From positions 1-64,000 of the forward strand of contig NZ_JARACO010000002.1 of NCBI RefSeq assembly GCF_028765575.1: a stretch of DNA of 64,000 bases, written 5' to 3'. Position numbers and translations under genes: made by a program. Each line of letters starts with the position of its first letter. Position 1 is the first letter of the stretch. Origin of the DNA: Aliivibrio sp. S3MY1 (lineage in GTDB: Bacteria; Pseudomonadota; Gammaproteobacteria; Enterobacterales; Vibrionaceae). The notes beneath the pieces were generated by a model. That model was not told the DNA's origin and did no database searches. It saw only the letters and a program-made list of their open reading frames with translations. Shown in pieces: positions 25,211 to 35,804 of this stretch.

Positions 25211-25957
25211 GTGAGTGTAGAAAATCAAACCAGAACGACTGACGATCATGACGAAGACGTTATCATTATTGAAGAAAAATCAAAAACAAGTCATTGGGTT
25301 GCTGGGGTTACCTTAATTATTGGGGCTATTGCTGGCGGGCTAATTGGCTCGAGTGTGTCTGACAATAAATGGTCTGAGGCTTATGCTCAACTTGAAGTGA
25401 AAACGAAGCAATACCAAGCAGAATTGAAACAAGCTGGCGTAAAAAGTACAGAGCTTGATGCGTTGATTTTGACAGAAAAAGAGCAAGCTTTAAAAGAGCA
25501 AAAGAAAGTAAATGAGGAAGATAAAGCACAAGCGATTGCCGCTGAAGCTAAAAAACGCGCATCGATAACCAAAGAAGTTGGGGTATTAAAATCTCATAAC
25601 GCGTCATTGGGTATGCAAGTAGAAGAGCAAGATAAGCAAATCACTCAATTGACGAATCAAGTTGACCTACAGCTAACTATGTTGTCTCGTGCTAAACAAT
25701 TATTTCAACGTCAACTACAGTTAAAAGAAGAAGCAAGTGCTCTTCAGATAAAAGTTGAAGTGACAACGACAAATGAAAAGCAGTTAGCGAAAGAGTGTAA
25801 GGTGTACCTTGAGGGGAAAAGCTGGGACGTGAAGTCCGATGTATGTAAACGTCAAGAAGAAGCGAAGAACCTCATAACTCAATACAATGATGAACTGCAA
25901 CTTCTGCAAATGGATATTATAGAAATTGATCGTATTAGCGAAGATTTAGGAATGTAA
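25211..25957 (+). CDS. Single-pass membrane protein with periplasmic or cytoplasmic coiled coil
   Basis: The 248-residue protein starts with GTG after a GAGG site. An acidic N-terminus is followed by one transmembrane helix (about residues 29-47, WVAGVTLIIGAIAGGLIGSS) and roughly 180 residues of lysine/glutamate/glutamine-rich coiled coil. Two cysteines (KECKVYL and SDVCKR) near the end may pair. No enzyme motif is seen. A clean terminator follows. It may be a structural or scaffold protein; the family is not recognised. Confidence 0.75.
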   Translation: MSVENQTRTTDDHDEDVIIIEEKSKTSHWVAGVTLIIGAIAGGLIGSSVSDNKWSEAYAQLEVKTKQYQAELKQAGVKSTELDALILTEKEQALKEQKKVNEEDKAQAIAAEAKKRASITKEVGVLKSHNASLGMQVEEQDKQITQLTNQVDLQLTMLSRAKQLFQRQLQLKEEASALQIKVEVTTTNEKQLAKECKVYLEGKSWDVKSDVCKRQEEAKNLITQYNDELQLLQMDIIEIDRISEDLGM

Positions 25958-25978
25958 ATTTCCATATTCAATAAAAAG

Positions 25979-26004
25979 AAACCACACACTGTTGTGGTTT
26001 TTTT
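25979..26004 (+). terminator. Terminator after the coiled-coil membrane protein
   Basis: AACCACA pairs with TGTGGTT around a short loop and is followed by seven T residues: a typical rho-independent terminator. Confidence 0.85.
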
Positions 26005-26125
26005 ATACGCTTGTTTTGTATTATTAATTATTTTCATCGGTTTATTGCGTCTTCGTTTCTTTGATTTTGCAAAGTGGTGGCATGGTATAAATACAAGGCC
26101 ACCATTTTTGTTTTAGATTTTCGTA

Positions 26126-28786
26126 TTATTTTTGTTTAGTTAGTTTTCTGCGTAAAAAACCAAATCCAAACAATGAAGCTAACGCAAAAAAGTTAAATGA
26201 GGCGGCTTTTTCATACTTAAGTGAAATCACGATAGGATCGTGATCGGATGCGGAATACATGTCGTTGTATTTCACCATATCCCCCGTGTATTTTGAGCTG
26301 TATTCAAATAAGTTACTTTCTGCAGCATTGATATGCCAATCTTCAATTTCAGTCACACGTTCAGCCAGTGACTCATTGGCTAATGCATGGTCAAGATTAC
26401 CTAGTTCACCAGAGTAGGTATAAGAGAAGGTCTCTGTGCCATGTAGGTGCGTGTTTAGATTAATATAACCATAACCTTGTGTAATTTGGCTGCCAGTTTC
26501 TTCATAAGGAAGTGGATTACCATTTTTATCTGTATCTAGCGTTGTATAAGCTGCGGTAAAGATATCTCGGTTGTATTTCTCTGGGCTGTAATCGGTTAAT
26601 GTTAGTAGTGGATCTTCCATGCCATAGGCGTTCATATCACCTAGGATTAGAATATCGCCTTTAACGGTTTCAAGCTCATCACCAATGGCTTTTGCAGCAG
26701 ATACTCTAAAGCGGTTACAGTTGCCTTGTAGGTCGGCGGGATCGCTGTTTTCTTCAAAGTTTTGCCATTGCTCGATACATTCAGAGCCTTTTGATTTTAG
26801 ATGATTAACCACGACTGTTAATGGCTCATTCGCTTCTTTAACCATAAATTCTTGAACTAGACTGTGACGTTGATATTTGTCATAGGCTGGATTGAATTCA
26901 ATGGTGCCATTATTATCACGAGTTATGGTATTTTCAGCTACGTGTTGCTCTGGTGTTTTGATAATACGCGCTTTGCCTTTGAGTTTCACTTCACTTGGGC
27001 GATACAGTAGGGCAACCATGATGGCATCTGAACCTAGATATTCACCTTGATACTTGTCTTTGTTTTTAATCTCTACGTATTTGTAGTGATCCTCTTCATC
27101 GTCAAATTTAGAATTTAAAGCGGTTGTTAAATCACTAATGGCGCTGTTTTCACCAAAGCCATTATTTTCAACTTCCATTAAACCAATAATATCCGCATCA
27201 ATAGCAACAAGCGCAGATAAGATTTTTGCTTGTTGAACAGCAAAATCATCCGCATTAACGGCACCACGGTTTTGTCCTGTAGGGTTTACATCACCACCAG
27301 TCGCTACTGAGGTGAAGTAGTTTAATACGTTAAAGCTTGTGATGGTTAAATCTTCATCATCAATGCTTGGTGTGTCTGTTCTCTCAACGTTAAATAAGGT
27401 CGAACCATCACCATTAAGTACTTGAGTAATAATATTGTCTTGAGTAATGGTATTTGAAGCAACTAAACGGTATTGACCGTAAGAATAAGCAACAACACCT
27501 TCTAGACCTTCAATACGAGCACCTAAACGAAGATAAGAATCCGCACTGCCATCTTGATCAATATCTGTTCCAAAATCAGGGAAGTAAGGGACTTTTCCGT
27601 TCGCTGCTTTATTGTCTGATTCAATGGTAATTTGGCGTTTTGCATTTTGTTCTGCTAATGCAATCGCTTCAGGGCTTTCTGCCGCAAATAGCTGTGTTGG
27701 TTTAAATAGTGGGTCACCATGGGATAACACCATATTGTTACGTTTGCTACCATAATCAAAGCTAAAATTTCGTGTAATGCGCAGATCTGAATGCGATGTT
27801 AGCTGTACTTTCATCCCTTCATGACGCTCTAATGCATCTGCCAGTATTTCACCTTCATTAATGATTAATTCATTCACTTGGGCAGGGGATTCAGTCCTTT
27901 GAACAATATAGTTGTGGGTATCTGGTTTTAATTGTGTTTGGTTGTAGTACTCTTGAACTTTGGCTTTTACACACACAATTGCACCGGGTTGGATCTCTTG
28001 AGAGGGTATGCTGCCTGTACTTACAAAGATACCTTCTGAGCTATTTGGATCAAAATCATCATTCAAGCCTTGCAGATAAAAGCCTTTTAATAAATTTTCA
28101 CCACGTGCTGTGACAATACCTTGAACAAAGTACTCTTCTTCAGAAATAAACCCACTGGTTACTAGAGGCGATTTGCTGCCTGTTCCTTGAATTTGGTTTA
28201 TTTCAGTAAAAGTTGGAGAGGAGCCTGATTCAGTTTTACAAATAAATAGAGGGGGTGGCGTTACGCCTTCTTGATATTCACCAAGCCCTTCAATGTTGTC
28301 TTTTGGCTTTTCAAGCCACATAGCAGCATCAAACGTTGTGCTAGGTGTTAAATCCGCTCGAACAAAACTTTTGTCTTTACCCCAATCAATATCGCCGTCA
28401 ACGCCAATTCGATCATGCTCTGCACCATCTTTAAATAACATGTAAGTCTCATCACCATTATGGTTAACGATACTTTCAATGCTATCTGTCACGCCTTTAA
28501 TTGCATCAGAGGCACGACTGTTTGAAATTACATAGACACTTTTAGCATCTAAGGTAATGGCTGATAGGTCGAGATCATTTTTCCATTCGTTCAATCCATT
28601 GTATTTAGATTTAAGAACGTAACCAGCAAGTGATACTGAGCTGTCACTGGTGTTACTGATTTCTAATGATTTATTGTAACTTCCACCTTCAATATATTGA
28701 GAAATAATAATATCAGCGTATGCATTACCAGAGAGGGCTAATCCGACAGCCATTGCTAAAGAGGTTTTTAATTGAGTTTTTTTCAT
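26126..28786 (-). CDS. Extracellular nuclease, LTD plus endonuclease/exonuclease/phosphatase domains (ExeM/Xds-like)
   Basis: The 886-residue precursor has a signal peptide (MKKTQLKTSLAMAVGLALSG and on), an N-terminal lamin-tail domain (about residues 25-160), an OB-like middle region and a C-terminal nuclease domain. Its motifs include TSFNVLNYF, GLMEVENNG, VVNHLKSKGS, LGDMNAYG and SDHDPI. The last 25 residues form a hydrophobic segment plus basic residues (FGFGFLRRK), a sorting or anchor signal seen in ExeM-like proteins. It should degrade extracellular DNA for nutrients or biofilm turnover. An in-frame start at 28831 is also possible. It is divergent from an exported DNA ligase gene. Confidence 0.9.
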   Translation of the reverse strand: MKKTQLKTSLAMAVGLALSGNAYADIIISQYIEGGSYNKSLEISNTSDSSVSLAGYVLKSKYNGLNEWKNDLDLSAITLDAKSVYVISNSRASDAIKGVTDSIESIVNHNGDETYMLFKDGAEHDRIGVDGDIDWGKDKSFVRADLTPSTTFDAAMWLEKPKDNIEGLGEYQEGVTPPPLFICKTESGSSPTFTEINQIQGTGSKSPLVTSGFISEEEYFVQGIVTARGENLLKGFYLQGLNDDFDPNSSEGIFVSTGSIPSQEIQPGAIVCVKAKVQEYYNQTQLKPDTHNYIVQRTESPAQVNELIINEGEILADALERHEGMKVQLTSHSDLRITRNFSFDYGSKRNNMVLSHGDPLFKPTQLFAAESPEAIALAEQNAKRQITIESDNKAANGKVPYFPDFGTDIDQDGSADSYLRLGARIEGLEGVVAYSYGQYRLVASNTITQDNIITQVLNGDGSTLFNVERTDTPSIDDEDLTITSFNVLNYFTSVATGGDVNPTGQNRGAVNADDFAVQQAKILSALVAIDADIIGLMEVENNGFGENSAISDLTTALNSKFDDEEDHYKYVEIKNKDKYQGEYLGSDAIMVALLYRPSEVKLKGKARIIKTPEQHVAENTITRDNNGTIEFNPAYDKYQRHSLVQEFMVKEANEPLTVVVNHLKSKGSECIEQWQNFEENSDPADLQGNCNRFRVSAAKAIGDELETVKGDILILGDMNAYGMEDPLLTLTDYSPEKYNRDIFTAAYTTLDTDKNGNPLPYEETGSQITQGYGYINLNTHLHGTETFSYTYSGELGNLDHALANESLAERVTEIEDWHINAAESNLFEYSSKYTGDMVKYNDMYSASDHDPIVISLKYEKAASFNFFALASLFGFGFLRRKLTKQK

Positions 28787-29143
28787 TTCACAGCTTTCCA
28801 TAGTCATGTTATATGAATTGAGGTAGTTCATTTTCTTTATCTATAATTCAACGCTCTCATATTGATATGGCATAAACATTACTTTTGCATGAATAATGTG
28901 AGGTTGAGCAGTGTTGTAACGCTATAAATTTGGCAGGCGTCAATTTACTAACAAAAATCGTAATCGTGGGTATTTAAACAGTGTTATGGGAAATAAATAA
29001 TGAGCTGAAAACATTAAAGATGATAGTTACATAGATAATTGATATGAACCGTAATTGAATGAATTTGAAATAGAAAGCTATCGTAATACCAGTTTATAAA
29101 CGCCATGATGAGTTAAATTTAGAGAATAAAATAGGTGGCATGA
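28787..29143. other. Divergent intergenic region, nuclease and DNA ligase
   Basis: About 355 bp lie between the two outward-reading genes. Both promoters must lie here. No ORF with a good ribosome binding site, clear operator or structured RNA was recognised. Confidence 0.4.
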
Positions 29144-29998
29144 ATGAAAATACTGTCTTTGTCTGCACTGGTAACCTTAGGTTTGATCTCCACGAATGTG
29201 CACTCTCACGATGAACCTAATACGGCATCAATCGACGTATTATTAGCCAAAGAATATAGTAACGATCTCGATATTGATGGGTATTGGTTAAGTGAAAAAC
29301 TGGATGGGATAAGAGCATACTGGACTGGATCTGAGTTATTAACGCGAACAGGCCATAAGATAGCTGCGCCAGATTGGTTTACTGATCCTTTACCTGAACA
29401 CGCGATGGATGGTGAGTTATGGGCGGGAAGAGGCGGATTTCAACAAGTAGCCAGAACTGTTTTAGATGGCCAACCAGATGAAGAGCAGTGGCGTAAGATT
29501 ACATTCATGGCGTTTGATTTACCTTTCTCTGTTGGTATGTTTCCTAAGCGCTATTACGAATTAGAAGTATTGGTGAAAGCACTGGATAAACCGCATGTTA
29601 AATTAGTCGAGCAATACCCGAACAGTACAGATGAAATGCTGTTTGAAACATTGGAAGATATATCAGCCAGAAACGGTGAAGGACTCATGCTAAGAAAGCT
29701 CGATAGTATTTACCGACCGGGCCGCAGTGATGATTTAATTAAATTGAAAAAGCATCAAGATAACGAAGCGATAGTGGTGGGTTATACCGCTGGAAAAGGG
29801 AAGTACACAGGAATGGTTGGGGCGTTAATATTGCAAATGCCAAATGGAAAAGAGTTTAAAGTGGGCAGTGGCTTGAGTGTGGCAATCAGAGAAGAACCAC
29901 CAAAATTGGGTCAAAAAGTGACGTATCGTTACAATGGTTATACTGATAGCGGTATTCCCAAGTTTGCCCGTTATCTTGCAGTGCGAGAAGGCTATTAA
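29144..29998 (+). CDS. Exported ATP-dependent DNA ligase (Lig E type)
   Basis: A minimal ligase of 284 residues with a signal peptide ending near NVHSHDEP. Motif I is SEKLDGIRAYW with the AMP-accepting lysine near residue 50. Further motifs are DGELW (III), FMAFDLP (IIIa), GEGLMLR (IV) and LIKLKKH (V). The C-terminal OB domain follows. Periplasmic Lig E enzymes occur in Vibrio, Neisseria and Haemophilus, where roles in DNA uptake or biofilm DNA have been suggested. It lies back to back with the extracellular nuclease gene. Confidence 0.92.
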   Translation: MKILSLSALVTLGLISTNVHSHDEPNTASIDVLLAKEYSNDLDIDGYWLSEKLDGIRAYWTGSELLTRTGHKIAAPDWFTDPLPEHAMDGELWAGRGGFQQVARTVLDGQPDEEQWRKITFMAFDLPFSVGMFPKRYYELEVLVKALDKPHVKLVEQYPNSTDEMLFETLEDISARNGEGLMLRKLDSIYRPGRSDDLIKLKKHQDNEAIVVGYTAGKGKYTGMVGALILQMPNGKEFKVGSGLSVAIREEPPKLGQKVTYRYNGYTDSGIPKFARYLAVREGY

Positions 29999-30021
29999 TA
30001 CAGAATGATTTACAGGGATTA

Positions 30022-30050
30022 ATGGAGCTCATCGTTAGTATAAACTCCAT
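30022..30050. terminator. Weak hairpin between the DNA ligase and rbsR
   Basis: ATGGAG pairs with CTCCAT around a 17-base loop between two convergent genes. There is no long T run, so the call is tentative. Confidence 0.35.
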
Positions 30051-30065
30051 GTGATCTCGTTCGAT

Positions 30066-31079
30066 TTATTTATAAGTATTCAAGTTTTTAACGCTGTCTC
30101 GAACCATTAATGTCGGTTCTAACTGTATTACGTGATTCGATTGTGATTTGGTTTGGATTTTCTCTAACAATGAATCAACAGCTTGTTGCCCTAATCGGTG
30201 CTTTGGTTGGTGGATAGTGGTTAATGACGGCGTAATGTATTTGGCCATTTTTATATCATCATAACCAATAATTGAAATGTCATTAGGCACTGAAATGCCT
30301 TTTTTACTCGCGCAATTAATTACACCCATTGCCATCATGTCATTGGATACAAAGAGTGCGGTAGGTAACTTCCCTCGACGATGAAGTTCATTAAAAGCGG
30401 CTTCACCACCTTCACATTCAAAGTCACCAGAGGCAATCCATTCTTTATTGATCTCTAATCCTGATTCTTCCATTGCTTGCACAAAGCCACTTAAACGTTG
30501 TTGTGCTTGTAACTTATTAAGAGGGCCAGTTAAACAACCAATTTCAGTATGACCTTGTTCAATTAGGTGTTTTGTTGCTAAATAACCACCGTGGTGGGAG
30601 TTATCTTGGATTTTATCGCTTGGAAAATCAATCAGGCCCCAATCCATTACCACGGTTGGTACAGCTTGGTAACGAGAGAATAACTCAAGCACTTGGTTTT
30701 CAATTTCGGTACACATCAGCAATAAGCCATCAACGCGCTTTTGCAGTAGGGTGTCTAAGCTTGAATGGACACGTTTTGCATCGCCTTCGGTATTGCATAA
30801 AATTAGGTTGTAACCCATTTCATAACAACGTCGCTCAACGCCTTTTACGACTTCACCAAAGAAAGGGTTGGTAGAGGTGGTAACTAGCATTCCAAAGGTT
30901 TTTGTATGGTTGACTTTTAAGCTACGAGCGAGCGCAGAGGGGGCATAATTAAGCTCAGATACCGCGGTCATTACACGTTCAGAAATATCATCACTGACAA
31001 AACGTGTTTTGTTTAGAACATGACTTACCGTAGAGGTAGATACACTAGCATGTTTGGCTACATCTTTGATTGTTGCCAT
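30066..31079 (-). CDS. rbsR: RbsR, LacI-family ribose repressor
   Basis: The 337-residue protein has the LacI helix-turn-helix (MATIKDVAKHASVSTSTVSH) and hinge helix (SALARSLKV), and a periplasmic-binding-like sugar domain with NPFFGEVVKGVERRC. It matches RbsR by sequence and by its place as the last gene of a ribose operon. It should repress rbsD-K until ribose (or its phosphate) binds. The likely operator is the inverted repeat at 36275-36306. Confidence 0.95.
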   Translation of the reverse strand: MATIKDVAKHASVSTSTVSHVLNKTRFVSDDISERVMTAVSELNYAPSALARSLKVNHTKTFGMLVTTSTNPFFGEVVKGVERRCYEMGYNLILCNTEGDAKRVHSSLDTLLQKRVDGLLLMCTEIENQVLELFSRYQAVPTVVMDWGLIDFPSDKIQDNSHHGGYLATKHLIEQGHTEIGCLTGPLNKLQAQQRLSGFVQAMEESGLEINKEWIASGDFECEGGEAAFNELHRRGKLPTALFVSNDMMAMGVINCASKKGISVPNDISIIGYDDIKMAKYITPSLTTIHQPKHRLGQQAVDSLLEKIQTKSQSNHVIQLEPTLMVRDSVKNLNTYK

Positions 31080-31154
31080 AAATTCAGTCCTTTATTTATG
31101 TCTTTATGAGTAAGCCACGAAGGTATTTAGCTCATAAAGACACGAAAGTCGCTA

Positions 31155-32072
31155 TTAATGCTCTAGTAGAAAACGCTCGACTTCTGTAATAGAAGGGATA
31201 GAGGTTTGAGCACCCATTCGAGTCACTGAGATTGCCGCCGCAGCATGAGCAAATCTAATCGCATCATCCAATTTACGGCCAGATTGTAATCCTGTTAAAA
31301 ACGCGCCATTAAAGGTATCACCCGCACCTGTAGTGTCAGTTGCTTGAACTCTAAAGCCTTCAACTTGACGGCCTTTGCCATCTTGGCTAATCCACACGCC
31401 TTTACTACCTAGAGTGATCATCACCGTTTCAATACCTTTGGCATGAAGTGCGTCAGCCGCCTGTTGAGCGCTTGCCGTGTCTGTTACTTCAATGCCCGTT
31501 AGCAATTCAGCTTCTGTTTCATTAGGCGTAATCATATCAACAAGGTGTAATAAGTCATCACTTAATTGATGAGCAGGTGCTGGGTTTAGAACCACTTTAG
31601 TGCCTGCTGCTTTTGCAATTTGCGCTGCTTTTTCGATGGTTTCAATCGGTGTTTCAAGCTGCATTAATAGGGTATCAGCTGCTTGGATTAATCCGTGATG
31701 AGGCGCAATACGATCTGCGGTTAATCGTGCATTTGCTTCTGCTGAAATACAAATGCTGTTTTCGCCGGTTGCTGCTACTTGGATCATAGCAATGCCGGTT
31801 GGGGTGTTTTCTTCAATCATTACCGCTTCAGTGTTGATGCCATCGATGTTAAAGGCTTCAATCATTTGGTGACCAAAGCTGTCGTCACCTACGCTGGCGA
31901 TAAATGCGATATCAGCGCCTAAACGGGCTGCAGCAACGGCTTGGTTTGCGCCTTTTCCTCCCGGAATAACGGAATAACTGTGGCCGTGTAACGTCTCCCC
32001 TGGACGTGGGAAAGAAGCAACTTGAAGAACGTGGTCTGCGTTTACGCTACCTAAAACAACTAATTTATTCAT
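31155..32072 (-). CDS. rbsK: Ribokinase
   Basis: Phosphorylates ribose to ribose 5-phosphate in the cytoplasm. The 305-residue PfkB-family protein shows GSVNADHVLQV, PGGKGANQAVAAARLGAD (first signature) and DTTGAGDTFNGAFL (second signature, with the catalytic aspartate). The operon order rbsDACBKR confirms it. A 200 bp gap with a stable hairpin (32210-32250) separates it from rbsB. Confidence 0.97.
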   Translation of the reverse strand: MNKLVVLGSVNADHVLQVASFPRPGETLHGHSYSVIPGGKGANQAVAAARLGADIAFIASVGDDSFGHQMIEAFNIDGINTEAVMIEENTPTGIAMIQVAATGENSICISAEANARLTADRIAPHHGLIQAADTLLMQLETPIETIEKAAQIAKAAGTKVVLNPAPAHQLSDDLLHLVDMITPNETEAELLTGIEVTDTASAQQAADALHAKGIETVMITLGSKGVWISQDGKGRQVEGFRVQATDTTGAGDTFNGAFLTGLQSGRKLDDAIRFAHAAAAISVTRMGAQTSIPSITEVERFLLEH

Positions 32073-32209
32073 AATGCGCCTTTGTTTCTTATCTGGAAAT
32101 GACCTTGAAATTATCGGTCTTAAAACATATGGGTAAATGGGTGACTAACTTATTTATAGTTTCATTCATTTAACGATATGTTTTCTGTATTTTTATGTGG
32201 GAAAAGAGT

Positions 32210-32250
32210 GGAGCATCGATACAATTTAGTTGTGAGCGTATCAATGCTCC
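32210..32250 (-). repeat. 13 bp hairpin between rbsB and rbsK
   Basis: GGAGCATTGATAC on the minus strand pairs with GTATCGATGCTCC, 13 pairs with one G-U, around a 15-base loop. A T-rich but interrupted stretch follows. It probably sets the relative amount of RbsB and RbsK by partial termination or by protecting the upstream mRNA. Confidence 0.65.
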
Positions 32251-32273
32251 CGTTTTATTATGTTATGAGTCGA

Positions 32274-33152
32274 TTACTTAGTAATAACTTTTAGATCCAC
32301 TGGAATGAATTTTTCTACCGTTTCACCTTTCAACACCTTAACGGCTGTTTCAATACCAAGAGCACCGATTAGATCGGGTTGTTGTGCTATCGTTGCACCA
32401 AGTAGGCCACGATTAACCGCGGCAATACCGTCTTCTGTGCCATCAAAGCCAACGATTAGAACGTCTTTACCTGAGGCTTGAACAGCACGTAGAGCACCTA
32501 ACGCCATTTCATCATTTTGAGCAAATACCGCTTGAACATCAGGGTTTGCTGCAATCATGTTTTCCATCACGTTAAGACCTTTAGTTCGGTCAAAATCAGC
32601 TGGTTGGCTACCAAGTAGAGTAAGATCACCGCTGTTTACTGTTTTCATGAAGCCTTCACCACGCTCACGCGCAGCCGATGTACCAGCAATACCTTCAAGT
32701 TGGATAACGCGTGCTTTTTCGCCTACTTTTTCCATGATGTATTTACCCGCCATCTCACCACCAGCAACGTTATCTGAGGCAATATGGCTCACTACGTCAC
32801 CACGGCTTGCACCACGGTCAAGCGTTAATACAGGGATGCCAGAGCGGTTAGCCATACGAATCGCATTTGATACCGCGTCAGAATCTGTTGGGTTAATTAG
32901 GATTGCTTTTACACCACGAACCGTAAGATCTTCAATGTTTGAAAGCTCTTTACTTGGATCATTTTGAGAATCCAGAACAATCAGTTTGTAGCCTAGGTCT
33001 TTTGCTTTTGCTTCAGCCCCTTCTTTCATGGTGACGAAAAATGGGTTGTTCAATGTAGACACGACCATTGCCATTGTATCTTGAGCCGCAGCTGTCGATG
33101 CGAAAGAGCTAGAAAGTAGGGCTGCAGAGATTAGGGTTGCTAACTTTTTCAT
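32274..33152 (-). CDS. rbsB: RbsB, periplasmic ribose-binding protein
   Basis: The 292-residue precursor has a clear signal peptide ([20 protein letters not shown] and on, cleaved near AAA-QDT). The mature part matches ribose-binding protein: [40 protein letters not shown] and [11 protein letters not shown]. It delivers ribose to RbsC/RbsA. The start at 33152 is chosen for its AAGGAA site and signal peptide; an upstream in-frame start would add 14 unlikely residues. Confidence 0.96.
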   Translation of the reverse strand: MKKLATLISAALLSSSFASTAAAQDTMAMVVSTLNNPFFVTMKEGAEAKAKDLGYKLIVLDSQNDPSKELSNIEDLTVRGVKAILINPTDSDAVSNAIRMANRSGIPVLTLDRGASRGDVVSHIASDNVAGGEMAGKYIMEKVGEKARVIQLEGIAGTSAARERGEGFMKTVNSGDLTLLGSQPADFDRTKGLNVMENMIAANPDVQAVFAQNDEMALGALRAVQASGKDVLIVGFDGTEDGIAAVNRGLLGATIAQQPDLIGALGIETAVKVLKGETVEKFIPVDLKVITK

Positions 33153-33294
33153 TCTATATTCCTTGTAGAGTGTAGGGCGGCACAATTCAAACATGATACA
33201 TCTGGTTGTGCCTATTTTTTGTTTTAAATAGCAAACGAATGTCTAGGGGTGACTCTTATTCGTATACATTATTAAGTGTTATAAATAATGGGAA

Positions 33295-34281
33295 TTACTT
33301 GCTTTTGTTGTCCACTAATACCGCCAGTAGGATAACCACCGCTTTGGCAATCATTTGGTAGTAAGAAGAAACATCTAATAAATTAAGTGCGTTGTTTAAG
33401 AAGCCGATGATCAGAGCACCAATTAGCGTACCCATGATACGACCTTTACCGCCTGCTAGGCTTGTACCACCAAGTACAACCGCTGCGATTGCGTCTAGCT
33501 CGTAACCCATACCTGCTGTTGGTTGAGCTGAAGAAAGGCGAGACGTTACGATTAAACCAGCCAGTGCAGCAAGTAGACCACAGATAGCGTAAACACCGAT
33601 CTTAACGCGATCCACATTGATACCAGATAGGCGAGTTGCAGATTCATTGCCACCTAGAGCATAAACGTAGCGACCAAAGCGTGTGTGATTTAGTAAGTAC
33701 CATACCGATGCAAACACGATAACCATTAACCAGATTGGAACTGGGATGCCAAGCGCGTAACCTGTACCAAACCATGCAAAGCTATCAGCTACATCAGTAA
33801 AACCAGTTGAGATAGGGCGACCTTCGGTGTAAACCATGGTTACACCACGTAATAACGTCATGGTTACTAGCGTTGCAATGAATGCTTGAACTTTACCCTT
33901 TGCGATAATAATACCGCTGATTGCACCTAGAGCCGCACCCGCAAGTAGCGCGGTAGGAACCGCAATCATTACTGGGATCTCAAGGCCTATCATGGTGGCA
34001 GCAAAGGCACCACAGAGTGCTAATACAGAACCAACGCTTAAGTCGATACCTGCGGTTAAGATAACCAGTGTCATACCTACGGCGATAATCGCGTTAACTG
34101 AAGTTTGGCGCAGGATGTTTAAGATATTGTCGACAGTAAAAAAGTTGTCGTTTAAAAAGGAAACCACGACAATCAAAAGTAACAATGCGATTAATGATTT
34201 TTGCTCAATCAACCATTCTTTAGAGAACATGCCGCCTTTCTTTTGTTGTGTTTGTGATGAAGTCATTGATTTAGTGCTCAT
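33295..34281 (-). CDS. rbsC: RbsC, ribose ABC transporter permease
   Basis: The 328-residue inner-membrane permease has about eight to ten hydrophobic segments. Typical motifs are [20 protein letters not shown] and [20 protein letters not shown] (the EAA-like loop that contacts the ATPase). Its ATG overlaps the rbsA stop by 4 bp, so it is translationally coupled to the ATPase. Confidence 0.96.
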   Translation of the reverse strand: MSTKSMTSSQTQQKKGGMFSKEWLIEQKSLIALLLLIVVVSFLNDNFFTVDNILNILRQTSVNAIIAVGMTLVILTAGIDLSVGSVLALCGAFAATMIGLEIPVMIAVPTALLAGAALGAISGIIIAKGKVQAFIATLVTMTLLRGVTMVYTEGRPISTGFTDVADSFAWFGTGYALGIPVPIWLMVIVFASVWYLLNHTRFGRYVYALGGNESATRLSGINVDRVKIGVYAICGLLAALAGLIVTSRLSSAQPTAGMGYELDAIAAVVLGGTSLAGGKGRIMGTLIGALIIGFLNNALNLLDVSSYYQMIAKAVVILLAVLVDNKSK

Positions 34282-35792
34282 GCTATTACCTCGATGTTTT
34301 GCTCAACAGTTTTACCTACTGCACAAGCCAATAATTTTTCTTGATCGGCATCTTTTGCCATAAATTCGCCACTGATACGGCCTTCATGCATAACCAAGAT
34401 GCGGTCACTCATTCCTAACACTTCAGGCATTTCTGATGAGACTAAAATAATGCTCATGCCTTCGGCTTTAAATTGGTTAATTAATTGGTAGATCTCTTTT
34501 TTCGCGCCGACATCAACACCACGTGTAGGCTCATCTAAAATTAAGACTTTAGGACGAGTCATTAAGCCTTTAGCTATCGCTACTTTTTGTTGATTACCAC
34601 CAGATAAGTTACCAATGATTTGGTCGCGAGTCGGGGTTTTAATATTGAATAAGCGAATGAAATCTTCTACTGCGGTGATTTCAGCATGATGATCAATCTG
34701 AATGCCTTTTGATAACTGATCTAACGAGCATAAAGACATGTTCTCTTTCACTGATAAGCCTAATATTAAGCCATCACCTTTACGATCTTCAGAGATATAA
34801 GCAATGCCATTTGCCAAACCATCACGAGGAGAGATTGGGTTAATCATCTTGTTGTTTAGTTTGATTGCACCACAGGTCATTGGGGCTGCACCGTAGATGA
34901 TTTTCATTAACTCAGTACGACCTGCACCCATTAAACCAGAGATCCCAAGGATTTCCCCACGGTCTAATGAGAAGCTAACATTGTGAACACCAGGACCAGA
35001 AACATCGAACAATTCTAGTGATTTTTCATTGTGTTGAACATCAATGCGAGGGTATTGCTCATCAAGGCGGCGGCCTACCATCATTTCAATTAATGTGTCT
35101 TCATCAATATCTGCGACAACACGTTCACCAATGAATTTGCCATCACGAAGGACAGTAATATCATCACAGATCTCGAAGATCTCTTTTAGACGATGTGAGA
35201 TATAAACAATGCCGCAACCTTCATCACGAAGCTCATTAATCACTTTAAATAGAGATTCAGTCTCAGTATCCGTTAAGGCATCCGTTGGTTCATCCATGAT
35301 GATAACTTTGGATTTGAACGACAGCGCTTTGGCAATCTCAACCATTTGTTGCTCACCTAAACTCAGTTCACCTAATAGTTGGCGAGAGTGGTGTTTTACA
35401 TTCAAACGCTTAAGTAGGGCGTCGGCATCACTGTACATTTCAGCCCATTTGATGCCACCAAATGCATTGGTTTTCTCTCGGCCTAAGAAGATGTTTTCTG
35501 CAATGGTCAGCTCAGGAATAAGGTTCAGCTCTTGGTGGATAATACTGATACCAGATTCTTGAGAGTGCTTAGGGCCATTAAAGTTAACCGCTTTACCTTC
35601 GTAACGGATTTCACCTGCATCCATTGCGTAGATGCCAGTTAATGACTTCATTAATGTTGATTTACCCGCGCCATTTTCGCCCATTAAGGCCATTACTTTG
35701 CCGGGGTAGACATTAAGACAAGCGCCATCCAGTGCTTTTACACCGGGGAAAGCTTTCTCAATGCCGTTTAATTCTAAGATAGCTTGAGTCAT
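34278..35792 (-). CDS. rbsA: RbsA, ribose ABC transporter ATPase
   Basis: The 504-residue protein contains two ABC domains. The first has [24 protein letters not shown] and [10 protein letters not shown]; the second has [10 protein letters not shown] (degenerate Walker A), [15 protein letters not shown] and [11 protein letters not shown]. This matches RbsA and sugar ATPases of the MglA type. It powers ribose import with RbsB and RbsC. An AGGAC site precedes the ATG, and rbsD lies 12 bp upstream. Confidence 0.97.
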   Translation of the reverse strand: MTQAILELNGIEKAFPGVKALDGACLNVYPGKVMALMGENGAGKSTLMKSLTGIYAMDAGEIRYEGKAVNFNGPKHSQESGISIIHQELNLIPELTIAENIFLGREKTNAFGGIKWAEMYSDADALLKRLNVKHHSRQLLGELSLGEQQMVEIAKALSFKSKVIIMDEPTDALTDTETESLFKVINELRDEGCGIVYISHRLKEIFEICDDITVLRDGKFIGERVVADIDEDTLIEMMVGRRLDEQYPRIDVQHNEKSLELFDVSGPGVHNVSFSLDRGEILGISGLMGAGRTELMKIIYGAAPMTCGAIKLNNKMINPISPRDGLANGIAYISEDRKGDGLILGLSVKENMSLCSLDQLSKGIQIDHHAEITAVEDFIRLFNIKTPTRDQIIGNLSGGNQQKVAIAKGLMTRPKVLILDEPTRGVDVGAKKEIYQLINQFKAEGMSIILVSSEMPEVLGMSDRILVMHEGRISGEFMAKDADQEKLLACAVGKTVEQNIEVIA

Positions 35793-35804
35793 AACGTGTC
35801 CTAT

